A DNA stretch of 42,122 bases. It comes from Archaeoglobales archaeon. Its GTDB lineage: Archaea > Halobacteriota > Archaeoglobi > Archaeoglobales > Archaeoglobaceae. Under the pieces are notes generated by a model that worked only from the letters and a program-made list of their open reading frames with translations, made no database searches and was not told where the DNA came from. Of this stretch, positions 31,359-38,708 are shown in pieces (the stretch's first letter is position 1; every line of letters begins with the position of its first letter). Location: positions 1-42,122 of the forward strand of contig JASFYH010000015.1 of the NCBI GenBank assembly GCA_030055595.1, in the 5' to 3' direction. The translations under genes and the position numbers were made by a program.

Positions 31359-33146
31359 ATGTTTGGCTACTGCGGAAGAATTCTGAGGGTTAATCTATCA
31401 GATCGGAGTTTCTCAATCCAGCCATTGAACGAAAAAGACGTGAAGTTATTTATCGGTGGATCGGGAATGGGTATAAGGTTGCACTACAAGCTCGGAACTT
31501 ACGATAAAGAGCCTCTCTCCGCTGAGAATCCGATCGTGATCATGACTGGTCCGCTGACCGCAACTCCCGCTCCCGCAACAAGTAAATTGGCTTTTTGCGC
31601 CAAAAGTCCGCTAACAAAAATATGGGGTGAGTCAAATTCTGGGGGAAAGATGCCAGTATACTTGAAATACGCTGGCTGGGACGGGATTCTGATCGAGGGA
31701 AAAAGCGAGAAGCCTGTTTATCTGAAGATTGACAAGAACGGTGCGGAGATCAAAGATGCAGGCGAGATCTGGGGCAAGGGATGTTACGAAGCTCAAGAAA
31801 TAATAGAAAAAGAATTGGGCGAGAAAAGGATCGCAACAGCAGTTATTGGACCAGCAGGAGAAAATCTTGTGAAATATGCCTGCATTCAAGTCGATAACTC
31901 AAGGCATGCGGGACGAACAGGAATAGGTGCGGTTTTCGGATCAAAGAAACTAAAAGGGATTGCTGTTTGCTACGATCCAAGTGAAAAATTCGAAATCAAG
32001 CTTGCAAATGCGGAAAAGTTCAGGGAAGTTGTTTCCCAGTATATAGAAGCTATAAACAACGACTTCACATGCACGATGTTCAAGGATCTCGGAACTTCTG
32101 GCTACGTCGAGAACGCTGAAGCATTTGGAGATCTGCCTGTAGAGTATTACTCAAAGGGAACATTTGAGTCCGCTTCGAAGATCTCGGGCTCTGCGATGGC
32201 AAGTTCAATACTCAAGGGAAATGATGGCTGTTTAGGGTGCATCGTAAGATGTGGCAGAGTGGTTGAGCTTAAAGGCAAAAAGATCCATGGTCCTGAATAC
32301 GAAACGGTCGCAGCTTTCGGCTCGCTCCAGCTGAACGATGATCTTGGATCTCTTGTCGAAATGAACTACATGTGCAATGATCTTGGCATGGACACGATCT
32401 CAGCTGGAGTTTCAATCGCATTTGCAATGTGGATGACGGAGAAGGGCATTGGGAATTTCAATCTGAAGTGGGGAGACGCAAATAGAGTAAAGGAACTCAT
32501 AAAAGAAATTGCATTAAGAAAAGGGATAGGAGCGGAGCTTGCCGAAGGAGTTAAGTTCTTGGAAGAAAAATACAACGTCAGGGGCTGGGGAGCGCACGTT
32601 AAAGGGCTTGAAATTCCAATGCATGATCCAAGAGCCTTCGCTTCCTTGGCATGTGCTTATGCGGTGCATATAAGGGGAGCATGTCATCTACCGCACCAGA
32701 TGTATCTCTTTGAGATGGGCAAGGTAATTGACGACTACAGCATAATCTCGAACGACAGGTTTGCGAATGAAGGAAAAGGTGTTCTGACAGCAAAAGTCCA
32801 GAACTTCACCGAGCTATTCAACGCTGTAACAATGTGCGCATTCATGCCCATAACGCCAACCATGCTTGCTGAAATGCTTAAATGCGCAACAGGTTTCGAA
32901 TTCGATCTAAACAGCTTGGCAAAGACTGGCGAGAGAATTTACACGCTAAAGAGGTTATACGATCTGAAGTGTGGAGTCAAACCTGAAGACGATAAGCTCC
33001 CGCAAATTGTTCTGCAACCTCTTGAAGGGGGAAGCGCTGGAAATGTGCCTGACGTGGGCAAGCAGGTTCAGGAATACTACGATTATAGAGGATGGAAAAA
33101 CGGAATTCCGAGTGCAGAGAAGCTTAAGGAATTGGAGCTTGATTAG
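31359..33146 (+). CDS. Tungsten-dependent aldehyde:ferredoxin oxidoreductase
   Basis: Oxidises aldehydes to acids with ferredoxin as acceptor, using a tungsten bis-pterin and a [4Fe-4S] cluster. The 595-aa protein starts MFGYCGRILRVNLSD and has the pterin-binding GRTGIGAVFGSKKLKG, the cluster ligands C291, C294, C298 (GCLGCIVRCGR) and a fourth cysteine C538 (LKCGVKPEDDKLP). EYETVAAFG and MDTISAG are also standard. GGGTGATAG five bases before the ATG is a strong ribosome site. It is the last gene of the SCP2-ADH-AOR operon. The 3' end overlaps the opposing DUF167 gene by 4 bases. Confidence 0.95.
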   Translation: MFGYCGRILRVNLSDRSFSIQPLNEKDVKLFIGGSGMGIRLHYKLGTYDKEPLSAENPIVIMTGPLTATPAPATSKLAFCAKSPLTKIWGESNSGGKMPVYLKYAGWDGILIEGKSEKPVYLKIDKNGAEIKDAGEIWGKGCYEAQEIIEKELGEKRIATAVIGPAGENLVKYACIQVDNSRHAGRTGIGAVFGSKKLKGIAVCYDPSEKFEIKLANAEKFREVVSQYIEAINNDFTCTMFKDLGTSGYVENAEAFGDLPVEYYSKGTFESASKISGSAMASSILKGNDGCLGCIVRCGRVVELKGKKIHGPEYETVAAFGSLQLNDDLGSLVEMNYMCNDLGMDTISAGVSIAFAMWMTEKGIGNFNLKWGDANRVKELIKEIALRKGIGAELAEGVKFLEEKYNVRGWGAHVKGLEIPMHDPRAFASLACAYAVHIRGACHLPHQMYLFEMGKVIDDYSIISNDRFANEGKGVLTAKVQNFTELFNAVTMCAFMPITPTMLAEMLKCATGFEFDLNSLAKTGERIYTLKRLYDLKCGVKPEDDKLPQIVLQPLEGGSAGNVPDVGKQVQEYYDYRGWKNGIPSAEKLKELELD

Positions 33147-33358
33147 TCGATTTCCACAATTTTTTTCTTTGTTCTTGCTCCAGAGACTATTCTGATCTTG
33201 GACTTTGGAACTTTGAAATATTCAGCAAGAACTTCGATGAGCTCAGCGTTAGCTCTCCCCTCTATTGGGGGAGCCCTTACAAATGCTACATATTCCTCAC
33301 CCACCTTCTCAACCCCGATCTTTTTCGCATTCGGTTTAACTCTGACGGTGATCTTCAT
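33143..33358 (-). CDS. DUF167 (YggU-like) small protein
   Basis: A 71-aa protein of the DUF167/YggU family, structure known but function unknown. ITVRVKPNAKK, APPIEGRANAELIEVLAEYF and PKSKIRIVSGARTKKKIVEI match the family along its full length. The start overlaps the stop of the PEBP-like gene by 4 bases. The stop shares bases with the AOR stop on the other strand. Confidence 0.92.
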   Translation of the reverse strand: MKITVRVKPNAKKIGVEKVGEEYVAFVRAPPIEGRANAELIEVLAEYFKVPKSKIRIVSGARTKKKIVEID

Positions 33359-33891
33359 TTTGTTCTCCCGTAGCTTGCCTCAAAGATTGCGAACTGCAAT
33401 ATATGCCCTTTCATTGCATTTTCAAGCTCCGTCTTGGATGCATTGGGCTTGAGATCAAGCTCGGTGTCAAGAACGTATAGCTTGAATCTATATCTGTGCA
33501 CACCACTCGGGGGGCATGGACCATTGTAACCAGTTTTTCCAAAATCATTTTTGCCTTGGATCGCCTTAACGGGCTTCTCAACTACGCTCTCCTTTGGGAT
33601 CCCTTCAGGGATCAAAGTTGTGGTGGGCGGGATGTTCCAGATCAGCCAGTGTGTGAAAACTCCGAAAGGAGCATCTGGATCGTCAACGATCATTACTAAA
33701 CTCTTTGCATTCTCTGCAACCCCACGGATCTCGATTGGTGGCGAAAGATCTTCGCCGTCGCAGGTGTATTGCGGAGGAAAATAGGAAAATGGGACGCTTA
33801 TATAAAGCTCAGGACTTTGCTCAGGCAGGCTTTTTTCTGCACAGCACAAAATAAAGATCGAGATCAACGCAATAAGGACTCTCATACTCAT
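33355..33891 (-). CDS. YbhB/YbcL-type phosphatidylethanolamine-binding (PEBP) protein, exported
   Basis: A 178-aa protein of the PEBP/Raf kinase inhibitor-like superfamily. The core blocks PPQYTCDGEDLSPPIEI, VMIVDDPDAPFGVFTHWLIWNIP and GKTGYNGPCPPSGVHRYRF make the anion-binding pocket. It opens with a hydrophobic segment ending FILCCAEKS, which looks like an export signal and perhaps a lipid-modified cysteine, though the lipobox is not canonical. The bacterial and archaeal function is not known. It begins 49 bases downstream of the 5S gene on the same strand, so 5S read-through could reach it. Starts at 33891 or 33885 are both ATG. Confidence 0.88.
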   Translation of the reverse strand: MSMRVLIALISIFILCCAEKSLPEQSPELYISVPFSYFPPQYTCDGEDLSPPIEIRGVAENAKSLVMIVDDPDAPFGVFTHWLIWNIPPTTTLIPEGIPKESVVEKPVKAIQGKNDFGKTGYNGPCPPSGVHRYRFKLYVLDTELDLKPNASKTELENAMKGHILQFAIFEASYGRTK

Positions 33892-33939
33892 TAAATTTTG
33901 CTAAACTCAATAAACTTTACGCTCTCTAAGCGAAAAGAA

Positions 33940-34060
33940 GCCGACAGTTTCCGCGCTTCCCGGGCCCTCTCGGAACCCAGTACAACGCGGAACGGAACGG
34001 GGCTTAACTTCCGGGTTCGGAATGAGTCCGGGTGTTTCCCCCGCTCCTATGACCGTCGGC
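33940..34060 (-). rRNA. rrf: 5S ribosomal RNA
   Basis: The minus strand reads GCCGACGGTCATAGGAGCGG at its start, and later carries the invariant segments GGGGAAACACCCGGACTCATTCC-like and CCCGGAAGTTAAGCCCC. The 121 bases end CTGTCGGC, which pairs with the 5' end to form helix I (8 bp with one G-U). It has its own promoter and no 16S or 23S gene beside it, as is known for Archaeoglobus. Ends are set by helix I and could be off by a base or two. Confidence 0.95.
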
Positions 34061-34077
34061 AAAACTTTTTTGCAATG

Positions 34078-34089
34078 CGATATTTAAGA
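34078..34089 (-). promoter_or_regulatory. TATA box of the 5S rRNA gene
   Basis: Minus-strand CTTAAATATCGC is centred about 25 bases before the first base of 5S rRNA (34060). It overlaps the last codons and the stop of the membrane-protein gene that ends at 34084. Confidence 0.6.
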
Positions 34090-34566
34090 CTTTTGCCCCA
34101 ATATTCTCTCTTCTATGCTCAGGCTTTTGCGAGAGAACTTCTCTTTAACCTCTTTTCGAAGCAAATACCAGATCACTAAAGCACCTATTGCTATATTGAT
34201 CACCGCAAGTGGGTCATAGGGAAGAATTAGAGCGGAGTAGAGGATCTGAAATCCAAATAAGGCTATAGCTAAGACGCGAGCCCAATTTTTGAGCGCAAAC
34301 AAGCCAATTGCATTAACGAGAAATAGCACGCCAATGAGCAAAACTAACACCAAGACGATGTCATAGGTCTCCTTTAAGAGCTCGAGAGGAATCTCATAAC
34401 CTTTCGATAAGGCTTCAAACTCCTTTTGAAACATTTGATAGAGTTCCTCCTTGAATAAAACCATTAAAAGACCACTGAATATAGTAATAATGGCATTAAA
34501 GAGAAGCAAAATGCAGATCAAAAGCACTCCAAGCGGTCGCATAGTTTTGGTTATTTCCAATCTCAT
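34084..34566 (-). CDS. Uncharacterised four-helix membrane protein
   Basis: A 160-aa protein with about four membrane segments (near 10-33, 63-85, 87-105 and 107-128) and a charged C-terminal tail rich in Lys and Glu. I do not recognise the family with confidence; it resembles small DUF2127-like predicted membrane proteins in style only. I prefer the ATG at 34566 because it overlaps the GNAT stop by 4 bases (ATGA); an ATG at 34590 would add eight residues. It is the last gene of the aminotransferase-GNAT run. Its end holds the 5S promoter. Confidence 0.65.
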   Translation of the reverse strand: MRLEITKTMRPLGVLLICILLLFNAIITIFSGLLMVLFKEELYQMFQKEFEALSKGYEIPLELLKETYDIVLVLVLLIGVLFLVNAIGLFALKNWARVLAIALFGFQILYSALILPYDPLAVINIAIGALVIWYLLRKEVKEKFSRKSLSIEERILGQKS

Positions 34567-35123
34567 AAATCTTTTCTCAACAAGATCCATTCTCTTGAGG
34601 AGAAATATTTCTCAGCAAGTCTATTTTCAAATAAATCGACCGTTTCAAATCCAAGAGCAGTTAAAAAAGGCAAAGAATCACTATTTACTGGAATTATACA
34701 TTTCAAACGCTTTAGATTCATGTTTTTCGCCTCTTCAATTATTCTTTTCATCAATCTGGAACCAATTCCATTTCTTCGTCTCAGTGGCGAAACCGCAACA
34801 AAGACTAAAAAGCCCTCTCCCTTTTTTGGGGCTCTGACAAAAAATCGCAGAAGCAGATAAGCTCTAAGTCCATCAACGAGACCAATTTTCTCCCTTAAAA
34901 ATTTAAAGATCTTCAGTTTTTCACTCAAAAGCCAACCAAATGCAACAACTCTCTCTTCTTCTGCAACATAACAGCCATTTTTGTTCTTTCTGAAGAACTC
35001 CATTAGCAGTTCTCTTGCGATTTCCACGTCTTTTAAGATCGTCGTTAACTCTTTTTCGAAACAAAGAGCGAGTATTCTTACCGCATCAACCAAGTCTTGA
35101 TCTCTAAGCTCCCTGATCTTCAT
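34563..35123 (-). CDS. GNAT-family N-acetyltransferase
   Basis: A 186-aa acetyl-CoA-dependent transferase. The acetyl-CoA motif A is seen as FLVFVAVSPLRRRNGIGSRLMKRIIEEA (R-x-x-G-I/x-G pattern), followed by LKCIIPVNSDSLPFLTALGFE, the usual motif B with an asparagine and GF. The substrate is unknown. I chose the ATG at 35123, which gives the standard MKIRELRDQDLVDAVRI opening; a TTG seven codons earlier is inside the aminotransferase. It overlaps that gene's end by 20 bases and the next gene's start by 4. Confidence 0.88.
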   Translation of the reverse strand: MKIRELRDQDLVDAVRILALCFEKELTTILKDVEIARELLMEFFRKNKNGCYVAEEERVVAFGWLLSEKLKIFKFLREKIGLVDGLRAYLLLRFFVRAPKKGEGFLVFVAVSPLRRRNGIGSRLMKRIIEEAKNMNLKRLKCIIPVNSDSLPFLTALGFETVDLFENRLAEKYFSSREWILLRKDL

Positions 35124-36240
35124 GGTATCTCTTAATTCTCTCAACCGCCTTTTTGAGATTTTCCATGGAATTTGCGTAGCTTATCCGCACGAAGTTCTCG
35201 TTCCAGCTTCCAAAAGCCTTTCCGGGGGTTACTGCAACACCATAATCGATCAGTTTTTCTGTAAACTTCATGCAGTCCTCCTTAACATCAAGGAACATGT
35301 AAAAAGCCCCTTCAGGCTTTACTGTCCAGTAAAGTTTGCTTAACTCATTGTAAACGAGATCCCTTCGCCTTCTAAATTCGTAAACCATTTCGGAAACCAG
35401 CTTCTTGAATTCACCACTCTGCATAACCTCAGCGACCGCTTTCTGGGCAAAAGCGGGTGCACAGACGCCATTAACCTGATGGATCTTCAGCATAGAGTTC
35501 AAAAGCTCTTCCTGTGCAATAACAAAGCCTATACGCCAGCCAGTCATTGCAAGCGATTTGGAAAAGCCGTTTACAACGACAACGTTCTCATGAGCTACAA
35601 GCGAAGCGGGTTTTTTGTCGTAGTAGATCTTGTCGTAGATCTCGTCGCTGACAACAATCGCATTATAGTCACTTGCAATTTTAACGATCTCCTCCGCGGA
35701 TTTTTTATCGATCACCGCTCCAGTTGGGTTGTTTGGATAGTTCAAAAAAACTACGCTTACGTCTTTGTCCATAACCTCCGCGAAGTTCTCAGGTGTTGGA
35801 ACAAAACCAGTTTCGTGTGTTTTGATCTCGCTAATCTTCGCCTTGCAGATCTTAGCATAGGTAAAGTAGCTCAAAAAAGAGGGCGAGGGGATGACAACTC
35901 TACTGCCCTCCTCCATAAAGGCAAGACTTGCATTTAGCAATGCTTCGCTACCACCAGCGGTTACCATTACCTCATTTTTCGAAACCCCGTATTCATCAGC
36001 AATCGCAATTCTTAGCTCTTCAATCCCAAAATTTGATGTGTAATGCGTAAAACCCTCATTCATCGCTCTATAAGCCCTCTCTATTACCTCTTTTGGTGTT
36101 GGAAAATCCGGCTCACCAATTGTAAGGCTAACTATGTCTTTCCCCTCTTTTTTCGCTTTCTCCACGATCTCGAACATCCTTCTGATCATCGAAGTCGAGA
36201 TCTCTCTAAGTCTGCTCGCTTCCATGCAACGGGTTTGCAT
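35104..36240 (-). CDS. Class I/II PLP-dependent aminotransferase
   Basis: A second fold-type I aminotransferase in the window, up to 378 aa. GEPDFPTPKEVIERAY, NYPNNPTGAVI, SDEIYDKIYY and the PLP lysine K228 in NGFSKSLAMTGWRIGF are present. It is only distantly similar to the one at 16788-17960 and probably acts on other amino acids; aspartate, alanine or aromatic types are possible. Starts at 36240 and 36225 are both ATG; the shorter one (MEASRLREIS) is closer to a usual beginning. The gene is followed by an overlapping GNAT. Confidence 0.88.
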   Translation of the reverse strand: MQTRCMEASRLREISTSMIRRMFEIVEKAKKEGKDIVSLTIGEPDFPTPKEVIERAYRAMNEGFTHYTSNFGIEELRIAIADEYGVSKNEVMVTAGGSEALLNASLAFMEEGSRVVIPSPSFLSYFTYAKICKAKISEIKTHETGFVPTPENFAEVMDKDVSVVFLNYPNNPTGAVIDKKSAEEIVKIASDYNAIVVSDEIYDKIYYDKKPASLVAHENVVVVNGFSKSLAMTGWRIGFVIAQEELLNSMLKIHQVNGVCAPAFAQKAVAEVMQSGEFKKLVSEMVYEFRRRRDLVYNELSKLYWTVKPEGAFYMFLDVKEDCMKFTEKLIDYGVAVTPGKAFGSWNENFVRISYANSMENLKKAVERIKRYHEDQGA

Positions 36241-36291
36241 TGAAGATTAAAGTCTTTCGAAGGATTAATAGCTTGTGAGATTGTAGAAAGA

Positions 36292-36549
36292 TCAGCTCTC
36301 CAACCTCTCGATCCTAAAAATCACAGTATTTTTCGGATCAGGGCATTGAAGTCTCTCAACGAAGTTGATCCAGTCTTCCCGCGGAGTTTCACGATAAGCA
36401 GAGGTTATGTATGGGATCAAAGCTGAGAAGGCGTAGATGCAAAGCTTTCCTTCGATCACTGGATCCTCGACCCTTATCTCGTCGCCTTTCTTATAATTTG
36501 CATAGCATTCTCCTTTCACATCCTCGACCACGATTTTTAGCTTCTTCAT
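36292..36549 (-). CDS. TIGR04076-family small protein
   Basis: An 85-aa protein of the TIGR04076 family, common in anaerobes and archaea and without known function. KIVVEDVKGECYANYKKGDEI, the central GKLCIYAFSALIPYI and the late CPDPKNTVIFRIERL are the family blocks, including cysteines that could bind a metal or cofactor. A TATA-like AAATTTAAATTTC (36571-36582) lies 26 bases before the ATG, so the transcript should be leaderless. It is a single-gene unit. Confidence 0.85.
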   Translation of the reverse strand: MKKLKIVVEDVKGECYANYKKGDEIRVEDPVIEGKLCIYAFSALIPYITSAYRETPREDWINFVERLQCPDPKNTVIFRIERLES

Positions 36550-36570
36550 GATTTTTGATCTGGATTGGAA

Positions 36571-36582
36571 ATTTAAATTTCT
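36571..36582 (-). promoter_or_regulatory. TATA box of the TIGR04076 gene
   Basis: Minus-strand AAATTTAAATTT is centred about 26 bases before the ATG at 36549, which fits a leaderless start. Confidence 0.5.
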
Positions 36583-36649
36583 TTTTAGTTGGTATTGAAA
36601 TTGTATAATTGATAATATTTTTTATTACAAAAACAAATGAGTAATATAC

Positions 36650-36666
36650 ATGCAATGCCATAGCAT
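36650..36666. promoter_or_regulatory. Imperfect inverted repeat at the prcB-like promoter
   Basis: ATGCAATGCCATAGCAT is a 17-base inverted repeat with one mismatched base pair and an unpaired centre. It follows the TATA-like GTAATATAC (36641-36649) and precedes the gene at 36681, where a repressor could block the polymerase. It is short and may be chance. Confidence 0.35.
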
Positions 36667-36680
36667 TATTGGTGATGGAA

Positions 36681-37208
36681 ATGAGGTGGTTGGTGCTGGG
36701 GATCGCAATCTGTGCTTTGGTCTTTGCAACCGCTGGAGCAATTGCTGGAGCGATCGAAGTGCCGTTCAAAACGATCGCAAAGGGGCAGTTCTGCGATTAC
36801 CTCGGCGAAGACAATTACGTTGTCAGAGACGAAATGACCTTCAAGGTTCTCATGGCGAAAGCGGGAATAGTTGTTAATGATAGCGTGAACTTTGATCGAG
36901 AAATGGTAATAGCAACCTTCTATGGCTGGAAACCAACTTCTGGCTATGATATAACTATAAGGAGCATCAATATAATTCCAAAGGCTACAGAGCTTACTAA
37001 CAAAGACGTTATGGTCGTAACAGTTGTGAAAAAGAAGCCGGGCGAAGACTGCATTTTGATGCCAGTTATAACTTCTCCGTTCCACGTTGTAAAGCTTCCG
37101 AGATTTGATGGAGAAGTTGTCTTCAAAGAAATAACTGTTGTTGAGCCCTGCAAACCCGCGAAGATCGACGCCAGCGGAGACTGGGGACCGCCAAATAATT
37201 ATTACTAA
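36681..37208 (+). CDS. Exported PrcB-like protein (protease-complex subunit PrcB family)
   Basis: A 175-aa exported protein. It opens with a basic residue and a long hydrophobic signal (MRWLVLGIAICALVFATAGA). The body carries the PrcB C-terminal-type pattern NFDREMVIATFYGWKPTSGYDITIRSI, then VVTVVKKKPGEDCIL and SPFHVVKLPRF. In spirochaetes PrcB is a lipoprotein partner of a protease; here no protease gene is next to it. I chose the ATG at 36681, with GGTGA at the right distance; TTG, GTG and ATG starts lie a few codons earlier. Confidence 0.78.
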   Translation: MRWLVLGIAICALVFATAGAIAGAIEVPFKTIAKGQFCDYLGEDNYVVRDEMTFKVLMAKAGIVVNDSVNFDREMVIATFYGWKPTSGYDITIRSINIIPKATELTNKDVMVVTVVKKKPGEDCILMPVITSPFHVVKLPRFDGEVVFKEITVVEPCKPAKIDASGDWGPPNNYY

Positions 37209-37271
37209 TTTTATTTTTTCCGAATTTTCTGCATTCGAAACTATTATCTGCCATAAAGACTTTTGCAAAGC

Positions 37272-38708
37272 ATGGAGTTCGAAATTATTGCCAAAGATGC
37301 CCTCGGAAGAATATGCAGAATCGAAACAAGGCATGGAAGGATTGAAACCCCTGCTGTGCTCCCTGTGATTAATCCAAATATCCCCTTCATCCCTCCTGAA
37401 AAAATGAGTGATTTTGGTGCTCAGGCTTTGATCACAAATGCCTACATAATCTACAGAAGCTTTAGAAAAGAAGCTCTGGAAAAAGGTATCCACAAAGTTC
37501 TTGGCGTTGATCTGCCAGTGATGACTGACAGCGGTAGCTATCAGCTAATGCTCTACGGTGATGTTGAGGTTTCAAACAGAGAAATTGTTGAGTTTCAGCA
37601 AAAAATTGGCTCCGATTTTATCGTTCCTCTCGACATTCCAACTCCGCCTGATGCTGATCTCGAAACCGCTAAAAAAGATCTTGAGATCACGATCGCAAGA
37701 GAAAGAGAAGCTAAGGAGCTTAAGGGAGATTCCAAGCTTGTGCTTCCAATTCAAGGCTCAACTCATGCTGAACTGAGGCGTGAGAGTGCGAAAAGGGCTA
37801 AAGAGGTTGGTGGCGACGTTTACGCAATTGGAGCAGTGGTGCCTTTAATGGACGCTTACAGATTCAAGGATCTTGCGAAGATCATCCTTGAAGTAAGATC
37901 TGTGTTATCTGTAGAGCCAATTCATCTTTTTGGCTGTGGACATCCAATGGTTTTTGCCTTGGCTGTTGCAATGGGCTGTGATCTCTTCGACTCCGCAGCC
38001 TATGCTTTGTATGCCAAAGACGATCGCTACCTTACAGTTTACGGGACAAAGAAGCTCTCTGAGTTGCAATATTTTCCTTGCAGTTGTCCAAATTGCTCAA
38101 AAATGGAGCCAGAGGAGGTTAGAGAGCTTGAAAAAAATGATAGGGAGATCTTTCTTGCTGAACACAACCTTTACGTCACTTTTTCTGAAATCAGGATAAT
38201 AAAGAACGCTATCAAGGAAAATTCGCTTTTTGAGCTCGTCGAAAAAAGAATTAGGGCTCATCCAAATCTCTTAAGTGCTTGGAGGCAGATAAGAGATTAC
38301 CAAATGCTTTTCGAGAGATCTGATCCGAAGATCAAGAAAAAATTTCTTTACTGCGGTGTCGAAACATTGCTTAGACCAGCGGTGAAGAGGCACGTTGAGG
38401 CGGTGAAATGCATCGATTACGACAAGGAAACGATCGTGATCTCCACGGATTTTGGAATTCTTGCGGACATCTACCTTCGTCCAGTCTTTGGTCCTGTGCC
38501 AATAGAACTGCTCGAAAGTTATCCTGCGGGACATGCTGAAATTCCCGAGCCAGAGTTTATAGAAAAAGAGGCTCTCGAAGTTGCGGTCGAGAATTTGAGG
38601 GATTTCATGAGCTCAATGAAGGGCAAAAAATTCGTAATTCATGTTTCTGGAAGATGGAAAGAATTCTTTAAGAATCTGCCCGGGGAATGTGAGTATGTTC
38701 TACACTGA
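37272..38708 (+). CDS. tgtA: Archaeosine tRNA-guanine transglycosylase
   Basis: Exchanges guanine-15 of archaeal tRNA for preQ0, the first step to archaeosine. The 478-aa protein has MTDSGSYQ with the catalytic aspartate (D86), LPIQGSTHAELR, GAVVPLMDAYRF, and the zinc site CSCPNC followed by a histidine. A C-terminal domain is present, but the PUA domain seen in longer homologues is not. I start at the ATG at 37272; a TTG three codons earlier is less likely. A TATA-like ACTATTAT about 26 bases upstream suggests a leaderless mRNA. The 3' end overlaps arcS by 14 bases. Confidence 0.95.
   Translation: MEFEIIAKDALGRICRIETRHGRIETPAVLPVINPNIPFIPPEKMSDFGAQALITNAYIIYRSFRKEALEKGIHKVLGVDLPVMTDSGSYQLMLYGDVEVSNREIVEFQQKIGSDFIVPLDIPTPPDADLETAKKDLEITIAREREAKELKGDSKLVLPIQGSTHAELRRESAKRAKEVGGDVYAIGAVVPLMDAYRFKDLAKIILEVRSVLSVEPIHLFGCGHPMVFALAVAMGCDLFDSAAYALYAKDDRYLTVYGTKKLSELQYFPCSCPNCSKMEPEEVRELEKNDREIFLAEHNLYVTFSEIRIIKNAIKENSLFELVEKRIRAHPNLLSAWRQIRDYQMLFERSDPKIKKKFLYCGVETLLRPAVKRHVEAVKCIDYDKETIVISTDFGILADIYLRPVFGPVPIELLESYPAGHAEIPEPEFIEKEALEVAVENLRDFMSSMKGKKFVIHVSGRWKEFFKNLPGECEYVLH

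Noticed and set aside
36666-37493. Minus-strand open frame of 275 codons opposite the PrcB-like gene and the start of tgtA
   Set aside because: It is antisense to two well-supported genes and their promoter region and has no family resemblance.
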